A stretch of DNA of 32,326 nucleotides from the NCBI GenBank assembly GCA_016841005.1, contig JAEORG010000124.1, forward strand, positions 1 through 32,326, given 5' to 3'. Position 1 is the first letter of the stretch. Every line of letters begins with the position of its first letter. Source of the stretch: Candidatus Thorarchaeota archaeon (lineage in GTDB: Archaea; Asgardarchaeota; Thorarchaeia; Thorarchaeales; Thorarchaeaceae). Below are positions 7,005 to 14,175 of this stretch, piece by piece. A program made the position numbers and the translations under genes. A model generated the notes under the pieces. It was given only the letters and a program-made list of their open reading frames with translations, did no database searches and was not told the DNA's origin.

Positions 7005-7859
7005 ATGATTCCAGAGTATGAATACTACGGAACATATGATGAGAATGCATCTAGCAAAATCAACTTGGAAAAGCAGATTCGAAACTTTCTGTGGACCATG
7101 GAATTGATGTTTGACTATGTAAAGAATTCAAAACCGGAGATTTTTGATGCGTTTTCAATGAAAATTGATGAAGAATACACAAAGGAGCTGGAAAATGAAT
7201 CCTTTGTCTTAGAAGATGTGGGATTCGACAAGATTGAAGACGATCAGACGCTTCTGGGTTTCTATTCTTATTTCAAAGAACTTGGCTTGAAAATCATCAT
7301 GAAGTATATCCCATTGAGTGTGGGTCACATTTTGACCGATGATTTGGTTTCGATTAGATGGCTGGACTACTGTCGTGCAAAGTATACGTTGCAATACCAT
7401 CAGATTACTACACTGGTTAAGATACTTGGGCGGGAAGCAGGAATTCAATTTTTCAAAGATTTCGTAGACTACTGGGGAAACGAACTTGCGAAAAAACCCA
7501 AGGGAACCCATACAATAGAGGAGGTTAGGGAGAATCGCGTGAAAGCTTGGAGTCAGGGTGGTGCTATGGAGTTTGGAGTAGCTGATGTAGGACCTGGATT
7601 CCTTGCCAAATTTGATAGATGTGTTTCACATGAATCAATGAAACATGTGGATGACCAAGAACTTGCCTACTATGTTGTCTGTTACCCAGGAGAAAGACTA
7701 CTTGATTATGTCCACGAGAATATCAGAATGAGAAGAACTCAGACTCTCTTCACATCTGACTTTTGCGATGAGTATCGATGGGATAAAAATGTCAATCCTG
7801 ATGCAGAACAGCCTTCTCTTCAATTCTCGAGAAAGCTGGTTCGAAAAGAAGAACCTTAA
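7005..7859 (+). CDS. L-2-amino-thiazoline-4-carboxylate hydrolase-like protein
   Basis: This 284-residue soluble protein shows, in its C-terminal half, the pattern of the ATC hydrolase-like family: a KFDRCVSHESM segment (Cys206), a DQELAYYVVCYPGE segment (Cys226) and RTQTLFTSDFCDEYRW (244-259, Cys254). The founding enzyme opens a thiazoline ring on the way to L-cysteine, but most members are uncharacterised and share only the fold, so the reaction here is not known. The N-terminal half is helical and acidic and I recognise nothing in it. The gene is divergent from the M28 peptidase and has its own TATA-like element TTATATCA (6976-6983), placing transcription close to the ATG. Nearby genes give no clear pathway. 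Confidence 0.55.
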   Translation: MIPEYEYYGTYDENASSKINLEKQIRNFLWTMELMFDYVKNSKPEIFDAFSMKIDEEYTKELENESFVLEDVGFDKIEDDQTLLGFYSYFKELGLKIIMKYIPLSVGHILTDDLVSIRWLDYCRAKYTLQYHQITTLVKILGREAGIQFFKDFVDYWGNELAKKPKGTHTIEEVRENRVKAWSQGGAMEFGVADVGPGFLAKFDRCVSHESMKHVDDQELAYYVVCYPGERLLDYVHENIRMRRTQTLFTSDFCDEYRWDKNVNPDAEQPSLQFSRKLVRKEEP

Positions 7860-7973
7860 GAAAATTGTCTGCGTTTTTCGAGTTCTCTCACTACTATAAC
7901 AAATAGAATAAGAATCAGGATAATAGGGCCAAAATTGTATAGTAAGCGCTACACACAGGTATTATGAGGGATG

Positions 7974-8879
7974 TTACCTCTGAGACACGTCCTTTGATTC
8001 ATCAGGTATAACAAACCGTTCAGGTTGCAAACCATCTAAATCTGTGAAACCGTATTCTCGTGCTAGCTCACCAGTAATCAATGTCTTTCCTGTCTTCTTC
8101 AGTACATCTGAATCAGAGGCTAAGGCAACAATCGCCCGACCGACATATCTTGTTGATTCTGTTCGCTCATATCCTTCCATGTTAACATAATTCTCATCAT
8201 TCAATTGTCCATTTTCTGACGTTCTCATCAAGTGCTCAGTACGAATCCAGCCCATGGAAACATAAACTGAAGCTATGTCATACTCTAACAGGTCAATCGC
8301 CATACCATATGCCATTCTTGCCTTGGCATGTTTAACCAAATCGTATGGAACTTGGTGAAGATACTTGTCATCATCCCAGAAACCTGTAGTCACAATAAGA
8401 CCTGATTTTTTGGGAATCATTAATTTAGCAGCCTCTTGACTGCAGATGAAGTGTGACCTTAGGCTAATCTGAAACATATGGTCCCAGCGATAGAGTGGTT
8501 GTTCCCAGAATTTGGCAGTGAAATTGTCAGTTTCAATATCAAGTTGGAAATTCTTGTCAGTGTATCCAGCCCAGACATTATTGACCAGAATATCAAGCGT
8601 GTCCTCATTGCGAGCAATTGTTTCAAAGATAGTTCTAATTTCAATCCCTTGAGAGTGATCACATTCTAAAATTTCACATTCTCCACCGACTTCCTCAATC
8701 AACTCTTTGGTGTCATCAAGTGTCAAATCAGGGTACTGAGTAACAGATTTTCCTTTTCTGCTTCTCCCAGTTATATAGACCTTACACCCTGCAAGAGCTA
8801 ACTCTAGAGCAATTCCTCGCCCTGCACCTCTACTCGCGCCAGTAACAATTGCAACTTTTCCCTTTAGTGATTCGTTCAT
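7974..8879 (-). CDS. Short-chain dehydrogenase/reductase, DHRS1-like
   Basis: This 301-residue Rossmann-fold oxidoreductase shows the NAD(P)-binding TGASRGAG (13-20), Asp74 contacting the adenine, LVNN (98-101), and the catalytic Y-DLV-K pair (Tyr179, Lys183). The usual catalytic Ser position holds Thr164 or Thr165, a substitution that often remains active. The two Trp (125 and 132) before the FQISLRSHF helix and the general layout resemble the eukaryotic DHRS1 group, which reduces carbonyls. Arg17 in the first loop hints at NADPH preference. The substrate is unknown. A TTTTATACA element near 8909-8917 on this strand serves as TATA box. The gene stands alone, with TPR and ATC-hydrolase-like neighbours giving no pathway. 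Confidence 0.85.
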   Translation of the reverse strand: MNESLKGKVAIVTGASRGAGRGIALELALAGCKVYITGRSRKGKSVTQYPDLTLDDTKELIEEVGGECEILECDHSQGIEIRTIFETIARNEDTLDILVNNVWAGYTDKNFQLDIETDNFTAKFWEQPLYRWDHMFQISLRSHFICSQEAAKLMIPKKSGLIVTTGFWDDDKYLHQVPYDLVKHAKARMAYGMAIDLLEYDIASVYVSMGWIRTEHLMRTSENGQLNDENYVNMEGYERTESTRYVGRAIVALASDSDVLKKTGKTLITGELAREYGFTDLDGLQPERFVIPDESKDVSQR

Positions 8880-8957
8880 ATCAGATTCAGAGGCTTCATT
8901 GTTTCAGTGTATAAAAGTAATCAGATTCTTGATATAATCGAAGAGAATATGATGAGA

Positions 8958-10046
8958 TTAGTAATCCACGTTGACTAGATTTTGAAGAATACGTACTCGA
9001 GGATCAGAGGGGGCAGTCGCAATAGCTTTTCTTATTGTTCTCATACCTTCCTCCACCTTATTCTGTTTAATCAGTGCTATTCCCAGATTACTCAACCCCT
9101 CGAATGAATCGGGATTCAATTCTATTACATGTCTTAGGACATTTTCAGCATCTTGATACTTGCTTTGTATAAGATAACATGTAGCAAGTAGTTTCCAAAG
9201 GAATTCTGAGTCACGATTGTTTTCTGCAAGTGTTTCATAATTGGATTCAATCTCTGAGATTGGACCATCAAATGACATTGAAGAAGAAAGACTTCGTCTT
9301 GCAAGTGGATGAATAGTATCAAGATAATCTCTGAAAGAGGAGTCTATTAGACCTCTTTTCTCAAGTAGATGACCTAGATATTGGTAAGCATATTCAGTAA
9401 AAGGCTCAATCTGGGTTGCTGTATTGAATGCGTTCACTGATTCTTCGTACTCGCCTTGTTCAAAAAGACATATTCCAAGTTTCACCCAGGAAAGATAGCA
9501 TCTTGGATTCAGCGCGAGTACGTGTCCGAATGATTTTTCTGCCTCAGCATATCTCTGTTCGGAGAAAAGAAAATCTCCGTATTTAGCCCACCAATGATAA
9601 GTATTTGGCTTGAGTTTTGTAATGCTAGTATAGGCCTCATAGATAAGATCTTTCTTACCAAGCATCCCAGCTGTGCTCGCAATCGCAGACCAAGAAGAAA
9701 CATCATTAGAATCTCTCTTGACTGCTTCCTGAAATGCCAAAAGTGCGTCATCAAATCTCTGTTCTGCCTGTAGAAAGGTGCCAAGTTTATTGAGTGGCTC
9801 TGAACTCAATGGGAGAAGATCTGCAGCCTGTTTCATTAAATCAATAGCAGATTCCTTTTTCCCTTGGGAAAAAAGAAAAGTTCCATATGAAGTCCAACCA
9901 CTTACAAATTCAGGATACTGTCCAGTCAGTTTCTGATAGATGCTCTCCGCTTCTGCTATCATACCTTGTTGTTCTTGTTCAACAGCTTTGAAAAGCAGAT
10001 TTGTTGCTTTTCGATTTTTATTCCACTTTCTGATACCCTGAACCAA
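8958..10046 (-). CDS. Tetratricopeptide repeat protein
   Basis: This 362-residue soluble protein is built almost entirely from 34-residue TPR helix pairs. Clear units begin at about residues 15, 49, 83, 117, 151 and 185, followed by a less regular linker (about 225-270) and two or three further units up to the C-terminus. Alternating Trp/Tyr/Gly/Ala and terminal Pro positions are well kept (for example LNPRCYLSWVKLG and ELNPDSFEGLSNLG). TPR arrays are protein-protein interaction scaffolds and nothing here names the partner. Translation appears to start at TTG 10046: an in-frame stop lies just upstream, there is no ATG before residue 29, GGAG sits about ten bases upstream, and a TATA-like element is present near 10083-10090. 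Confidence 0.88.
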   Translation of the reverse strand: MVQGIRKWNKNRKATNLLFKAVEQEQQGMIAEAESIYQKLTGQYPEFVSGWTSYGTFLFSQGKKESAIDLMKQAADLLPLSSEPLNKLGTFLQAEQRFDDALLAFQEAVKRDSNDVSSWSAIASTAGMLGKKDLIYEAYTSITKLKPNTYHWWAKYGDFLFSEQRYAEAEKSFGHVLALNPRCYLSWVKLGICLFEQGEYEESVNAFNTATQIEPFTEYAYQYLGHLLEKRGLIDSSFRDYLDTIHPLARRSLSSSMSFDGPISEIESNYETLAENNRDSEFLWKLLATCYLIQSKYQDAENVLRHVIELNPDSFEGLSNLGIALIKQNKVEEGMRTIRKAIATAPSDPRVRILQNLVNVDY

Positions 10047-10150
10047 TAGCTAAATTCTCCATGTGGGATTGGGATTGATCATAATTAAAGCTAAGGGCAT
10101 CAAGAAATACTTTCACCAACTTGAACTGAAGAGAATTGAGGAGGTAGACA

Positions 10151-10178
10151 TCTCTTCAAGATACTAGAATTATGGTCA
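10151..10178 (+). repeat. Direct repeat, left copy
   Basis: TCTCTTCAAGATACTAGAAT followed by TATGGTCA closely matches 11121-11144, with only a CA insertion and one A/G difference. Weaker similarity continues on the right (ATCTTcA versus ATCTTgA). The two copies lie in intergenic DNA either side of two small membrane-protein genes. Confidence 0.6.
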
Positions 10179-10270
10179 CTCAAATCTTCAATCAGGTGGC
10201 AACACCTGAAAACCTCGCGGAATACTTTGCATTCATACTTGATGAGATACATTGAAATGAAAGAAATTCG

Positions 10271-10295
10271 GAACCCATGCCATTGGCACGGGTTC
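10271..10295 (-). terminator. Hairpin terminator of the 66-residue membrane protein gene
   Basis: GAACCC-A-TGCC (10271-10281) pairs with GGCA-C-GGGTTC (10285-10295), giving a 10-bp stem with one A/C mismatch and a 3-base loop. It starts seven bases after the minus-strand stop codon and is followed on that strand by a T-rich stretch. Confidence 0.65.
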
Positions 10296-10301
10296 TGGTT
10301 A

Positions 10302-10502
10302 CTAATCTGTTATTTGATCGAGACCTGCAATGCCCAGACAGACGAGAGCAATTCCTGCAAGGGATGGATCGACTGACTGACCGAGTAGGGGTAGTATGAC
10401 AGTAACAACCCCCATCGCTAGTGCAACTGCATATAGGACAAGATTCACTAATTTCTTCGGGGAAAGTCCCTCAGATGCCAGATCTTCTTTGATTTCTTCC
10501 AT
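10302..10502 (-). CDS. Small two-helix membrane protein, unknown function
   Basis: This 66-residue protein has an acidic N-terminus (about 1-15), two transmembrane segments (about 18-40 and 46-62) joined by a short loop containing GQSVDP, and an acidic end. I do not recognise it. Its own TATA-like element (minus strand, about 10533-10545) and a hairpin terminator immediately after the stop suggest a monocistronic and genuine gene. It faces away from the next small membrane gene at 10640, and both lie between the direct repeats at 10151 and 11121. Confidence 0.65.
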   Translation of the reverse strand: MEEIKEDLASEGLSPKKLVNLVLYAVALAMGVVTVILPLLGQSVDPSLAGIALVCLGIAGLDQITD

Positions 10503-10561
10503 TTTAGTTCTTTAATACCAAAGTAATTCCTAAACATAAATTGATAGGTCAAAATTCACGA

Positions 10562-10585
10562 ACAGACAATCCAGATAGAGTCTGT
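10562..10585. promoter_or_regulatory. Inverted repeat in the divergent promoter region
   Basis: ACAGAC (10562-10567) and GTCTGT (10580-10585) are exact inverted copies separated by 12 bases. They lie between the divergent genes at 10502 and 10640, upstream of the TATA-like TTTATTG of the rightward gene. An operator role is inferred from position only. Confidence 0.35.
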
Positions 10586-10602
10586 CGATAGTTTATTGTA
10601 GT

Positions 10603-10620
10603 CGAGAGAAGCTTTTCTCG
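10603..10620. promoter_or_regulatory. 18-bp palindrome at the start of the 10640 gene
   Basis: CGAGAGAAGCTTTTCTCG is a near-perfect palindrome centred on AAGCTT, with one G/T mismatch per half. It lies between a TATA-like element (about 10589-10596) and the TTG start at 10640, over the expected start of transcription. That is where a repressor would act; it could also form a leader hairpin. Confidence 0.45.
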
Positions 10621-10639
10621 TGAGGAGTGAAATTTAGAT

Positions 10640-11089
10640 TTGACGGAAAAAAGTCGTGAAGATAGATTTGATGAGGTGTTTCAAATGGTCCTCATCGTGG
10701 TTGCACTCTCGTTTGATATTCTCTGGAGAACTGATTATGTTCCTATCGCTGAAATCATGGTCTTCATGTATATCCTGTCATTCTGGGCATACGGAAATCT
10801 CAAAGGAGGTGCTTGGGAGTTCCCTCTGAAATTAGGTAGCTTCAATCTGTCTATAACACTGATGACTAATTTCTATATTGTAGGCATTTTTGGTAATATT
10901 CGGGATCTAGGTCTCTTGGAACTGGTATTCGCCATCATTGCTCTACCAGCTCTATGTTTGATAATATCTCTAGTTCTTTCGTCATACATCAAAGAATCAG
11001 CGAATCGTACCATGACTCTGCCTATATTAATAGGTGGAACTCTGGGCTATATTGTTTCAGTACTTTCAGTAGCTTTTCTTAGCACGTGA
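10640..11089 (+). CDS. Four-helix membrane protein, unknown function
   Basis: This 149-residue protein has a charged N-terminus (about 1-13) and four or five hydrophobic segments (about 14-28, 35-52, 68-90, 91-114 and 126-148). There is no recognisable motif and I do not recognise the family. Translation seems to begin at TTG 10640, which has GAGGAG about 12 bases upstream; the next in-frame ATG (residue 16) would cut into the first helix. The gene is divergent from the 66-residue membrane protein gene, with inverted repeats between them. Confidence 0.65.
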   Translation: MTEKSREDRFDEVFQMVLIVVALSFDILWRTDYVPIAEIMVFMYILSFWAYGNLKGGAWEFPLKLGSFNLSITLMTNFYIVGIFGNIRDLGLLELVFAIIALPALCLIISLVLSSYIKESANRTMTLPILIGGTLGYIVSVLSVAFLST

Positions 11090-11120
11090 TTCTCGTGCAT
11101 TATAAGAAACCGAAGTCCTC

Positions 11121-11144
11121 TCTTAGATACTAGAATTATAGTCA
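11121..11144 (+). repeat. Direct repeat, right copy
   Basis: TCTTAGATACTAGAATTATA followed by GTCA repeats the element at 10151-10178. It lies 32 bases after the stop of the four-helix membrane protein gene. No open reading frame crosses it. Confidence 0.6.
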
Positions 11145-11202
11145 TATCTTGACAAGAATTTTCTACGATTGGATTTCCAAAGTCAATTTACGATGATAAT
11201 TC

Positions 11203-11661
11203 TCATGTTGTTTGAGAGGTTATTCTCAGTTTGATTTTCCAGAAAATGTAAGCGATAAAGCCACCAGCCAAAATCAATAACTCATTAAACCAGATCATGA
11301 AATAGAAGGGATTAGGAATATACGCAGAAAGAAGCATACCATAATTCAACGGTAAATTCAATTCATACAATATGACGAAAAGCAATCCAAATGCACCGGT
11401 CCATAACACACCGATGCTGTCCTCTCCGTTACCCTTCAGAATGCTAGCACCCAGAACTAAACCAAAGAAACCGACTACTATCTGGATCGTATAGAGGAAG
11501 AATGTTGAAGGAGTGCATCCATCATAGGTACATCCCATAAAACTGGGATTAGCTAAATACCACGCACTGATTCCGTTAATGACCGGAGATACTCCCGAAA
11601 CCATTAAGGCGATTGGCCCAATGATCGCTATGTTCCTAACATTCTCACTCACGCGTTTCAC
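11203..11661 (-). CDS. Four-helix membrane protein, unknown function
   Basis: This 152-residue protein has four hydrophobic segments (about 10-32, 53-75, 82-100 and 119-143). The loop between the first and second contains two Cys (in MGCTYDGCTPS), possibly a disulfide or metal pair on the outside. I do not recognise it. Translation appears to start at GTG 11661. Its upstream DNA is very A+T-rich and carries a 10-bp inverted repeat and a repeated GTAACTAAA motif that may be regulatory. Confidence 0.6.
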   Translation of the reverse strand: MKRVSENVRNIAIIGPIALMVSGVSPVINGISAWYLANPSFMGCTYDGCTPSTFFLYTIQIVVGFFGLVLGASILKGNGEDSIGVLWTGAFGLLFVILYELNLPLNYGMLLSAYIPNPFYFMIWFNELLILAGGFIAYIFWKIKLRITSQTT

Positions 11662-11692
11662 CTAAGCTTCATTGCCATATGTAACTAAATAA

Positions 11693-11734
11693 AATTTCTA
11701 TTCTTTCTTATTGTAATTATATGTAATAGAAATT
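11693..11734. promoter_or_regulatory. Inverted repeat in promoter of the 11203-11661 gene
   Basis: AATTTCTATT and AATAGAAATT are exact 10-bp inverted copies with a 22-base spacer. They overlap the most likely TATA element (minus strand, about 11685-11696). The strong A+T bias makes chance similarity more likely than usual, so this is a tentative operator. Confidence 0.35.
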
Positions 11735-11955
11735 GGATTGGATAGTTAATTATTGTAACTAAAAATGAATTTCATTTCGGGTATTTAAATTAAAACTAGT
11801 CCCTATCAAATCGATGTAATGTTCAATTTTTATTTCTCTGTTTCAAAGGTGAAATAGACACTCACTCTCAATTTTGGAGTTCCATCCAATATGAAAATGG
11901 ATTCGATTAGGAACTTTAGCTTTTGTTTCATTTGGTTGAAAAATAGAATAGGAAA

Positions 11956-11975
11956 AAGAGGGCAAGTACCCTCTT
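11956..11975 (-). terminator. Hairpin terminator of the acetyl-CoA synthetase gene
   Basis: AAGAGGG (11956-11962) pairs with CCCTCTT (11969-11975) around a 6-base loop. On the minus strand it lies 10 bases past the stop and is followed by a T-rich run. Confidence 0.65.
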
Positions 11976-11985
11976 AATCCAAGTA

Positions 11986-13998
11986 TTATAGTCGTTCCTT
12001 GACTAAGGTTTCTACGACGGTTGGGTCTGCCAATGTGGTGGTGTCACCAAGATCGTCGATCTGACCAGCTGCAATCTTCTTCAAGATTCGGCGCATAATC
12101 TTACCGGAACGGGTCTTTGGTAGAGCATCTGCGAACTGAATTTTTGCTGGGGTTGCGATTGGACCAACGTCTGTACGGACGTGCATCTTGAGCTCCTGCT
12201 TGAGCTCTTCAGTCTTCTCGACACCAAGTTTGAGTGTGACGAAACAGTAGATATCCTCACCTTTGATCTCGTGTGGAAAGCCGACTACTGCACACTCTGC
12301 GACTGCTGGGTGCTTGACCAGTGAGGACTCGATCTCTGCAGTACCAAGTCTGTGACCGGATACCTTCAGGACGTCATCAAGACGGCCCATCACAAAGTGA
12401 TAACCTTCCTCGTTGAATCGTGCACCGTCTCCAGTGTAGTAGATTGGGTCACCAGTGTCTGGGTCCTTAAACTGACTCCAGTAAGTACTCTTGAACCTCT
12501 CGTGGTCACCGTAGACTGTCCTCATGAGGCCAGGCCAGGGTTTCCTCATACAGAAGTAACCACCCTCGTTAGCGCTGACTGGTTTACCATCCTCAGCAAG
12601 GATGACTGGGTCGACACCGAAGAATGGATATGTGCATGAACCAGGAATGGTAGCGGTTGCACCGGGGAGTGGGGTCATGATGACGCCGCCGGTCTCGGTT
12701 TGCCAATAGGTATCTACGATTGGGCACTTACCCTTACCGATAATTTCGTGGTACCAGATCCATGCCTCAGGATTGATAGGCTCACCAACAGTACCAAGCA
12801 AATTGAGTGTTGACAGGTCGTATTCCTTGACTGGGTCGTCGCCGAAGCGCATGATGGCACGAATAGCGGTTGGAGCAGTGTAGAACTCGTTAACTTTCCA
12901 CTTCTGGACCTCATGCCAGAATCGTGCGGCATTTTCTACTCCAGCAGTTGGGGTACCCTCGAACATCATCGTTGTCGCACCAGCAGAGAGAGGACCATAG
13001 GTAATGTAGGAGTGTCCAGTGATCCAGCCAATGTCTGCTGTACACCAGTAGACGTCGCCTGGATGATAGTCGAAGATATTTCTGAATGTCCAGGTAGTAT
13101 AGACCATGTAGCCACCAGTGGTGTGAAGTACACCTTTAGGCTTTCCAGTTGATCCGGATGTGTAGAGAATGAAAAGTGGATCTTCGGCGTCCATCCACTC
13201 TGGCTCACAGTTGTCGTCAACCTTCTCTAGTTCTTCGTGGAACCAGAGATCGCGGCCCTCAGTCCATGGAGTTTCGATGAGGTCACCCATTCGTTGTACA
13301 ACGAGAACATTCTCAATGAGGTCAGTATCCTCAACAGCAACATCTGCACCCATCTTCTGTTGGATGTACTTACCGTTGCGATAGTATCCGTCAGCTGTGA
13401 TGAGGAGCTTGCTCTTACAGTCTTCAATTCGGTCCTTGAGGGAGTCGGAACTGAAACCACCGAAGACTATACTGTGAACTGCACCAATTCGAGCAGTAGC
13501 AAGCATGAGAATGGCGAGCTCAGGAATCATTGGAAGATAGAAGGTGATAGTGTCACCCTTTTTGACCCCTAGGTTCTTCAAGACATTTGCAGCCTTGCTG
13601 ACCTCGGACTTCAATTGGCTGAAGGTGTAGGTCTTGTCCTCATCGAGGGGATCACCCTGCCAGATGAGTGCGATTTGGTCACCCATGCCTTTCTCAACCC
13701 ACTTGTCGACACAGTTGTAACACATGTTGGTTACACCATCTTCGAACCATGTGAATCGAATGTCCTGCTTTGACTTCCATTCGAATCCTTTGGTGGGGGC
13801 TTTCTTCCAGTAAAATAAGTCAGAATTTGCAATATCAAGCCAGTACTTGTCGGGGTTCTCCACAGACTCCTTCCAGATCTTCATTCGTTCTTCATGGCTC
13901 TTGACATAAGCCTTCTCAACGAATTCTTTCGGAGGTGGGAATTTCCTTTCCTCTTGGCTTGTCACTTGAATCTTTGTTTCATCAGACAAGATAGTCAC
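11986..13998 (-). CDS. acs: Acetyl-CoA synthetase, AMP-forming
   Basis: This 670-residue cytoplasmic enzyme converts acetate, CoA and ATP to acetyl-CoA, AMP and PPi. Its length and motifs match the Acs family: an N-terminal ACAS_N region, the P-loop-like YTSGSTGKPKG (279-289), YWQTETGG, the hinge region with GRLDDVLKVSGHRLG, and the C-terminal PKTRSGKIMRR with catalytic Lys633. That lysine is the one whose acetylation shuts off Acs in bacteria. Codon use is visibly richer in C/G third positions than in most neighbours, which also creates long spurious frames on the other strand; high expression or a different history could explain it. A TATA-like element lies near 14040-14050. The gene sits beside an OFA-type carrier and a CoA-transferase, forming an acetate block. 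Confidence 0.97.
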   Translation of the reverse strand: MTILSDETKIQVTSQEERKFPPPKEFVEKAYVKSHEERMKIWKESVENPDKYWLDIANSDLFYWKKAPTKGFEWKSKQDIRFTWFEDGVTNMCYNCVDKWVEKGMGDQIALIWQGDPLDEDKTYTFSQLKSEVSKAANVLKNLGVKKGDTITFYLPMIPELAILMLATARIGAVHSIVFGGFSSDSLKDRIEDCKSKLLITADGYYRNGKYIQQKMGADVAVEDTDLIENVLVVQRMGDLIETPWTEGRDLWFHEELEKVDDNCEPEWMDAEDPLFILYTSGSTGKPKGVLHTTGGYMVYTTWTFRNIFDYHPGDVYWCTADIGWITGHSYITYGPLSAGATTMMFEGTPTAGVENAARFWHEVQKWKVNEFYTAPTAIRAIMRFGDDPVKEYDLSTLNLLGTVGEPINPEAWIWYHEIIGKGKCPIVDTYWQTETGGVIMTPLPGATATIPGSCTYPFFGVDPVILAEDGKPVSANEGGYFCMRKPWPGLMRTVYGDHERFKSTYWSQFKDPDTGDPIYYTGDGARFNEEGYHFVMGRLDDVLKVSGHRLGTAEIESSLVKHPAVAECAVVGFPHEIKGEDIYCFVTLKLGVEKTEELKQELKMHVRTDVGPIATPAKIQFADALPKTRSGKIMRRILKKIAAGQIDDLGDTTTLADPTVVETLVKERL

Positions 13999-14138
13999 CT
14001 GAAATGCGTAGGTACTTTGGCTTCGGCGGCAAAAATGATGTTAATAAGCCTTGTCAAATAATACGTAATTTCAGGCATAATTATTGATTTGACGAACTTC
14101 TTTTCGGTAAACAGTGATTTGAGCAAAAAGAATGAGAA

Positions 14139-14165
14139 AGACCAAAGGATTGCGTCCTCTGGTCT
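14139..14165 (-). terminator. Hairpin terminator of the OFA-family MFS gene
   Basis: AGACCAAAGGA (14139-14149) pairs with TCCTCTGGTCT (14155-14165) with one mismatch (a G/U pair in the minus-strand RNA) and a 5-base loop. On the minus strand it is followed by TTTCTCATTCTTTTT. It separates the carrier gene from the synthetase gene downstream. Confidence 0.7.
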
Positions 14166-14175
14166 CGAATTTGTA

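Larger units (their letters stand above)
11662..11985. other. A+T-rich intergenic region with no gene
   Basis: There is no convincing reading frame in these 324 bases. The left part holds the promoter of the membrane protein gene ending its reading at 11203, with the inverted repeat AATTTCTATT (11693-11702) / AATAGAAATT (11725-11734). It also holds GTAACTAAA-type direct repeats at 11681 and 11755. The right end holds the terminator of the acetyl-CoA synthetase gene. The middle (about 11780-11950) shows nothing I can name. Confidence 0.6.

Noticed and set aside
10172..10255. 27-residue frame starting at ATG 10172
   Set aside because: It overlaps the direct repeat, has no well-spaced ribosome binding site and has no relative in the window. 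The second repeat copy lacks the ATG.
11889..11975. 28-residue frame before the acs terminator
   Set aside because: It runs into the terminator hairpin, lacks promoter and ribosome binding site, and has no recognisable features.
12352..13572. Several long frames on the plus strand inside acs (for example 12352-12639 and 13237-13572)
   Set aside because: They lie antisense to a complete, well-conserved acetyl-CoA synthetase. They arise from its C/G-rich third positions and show no family pattern or promoter.
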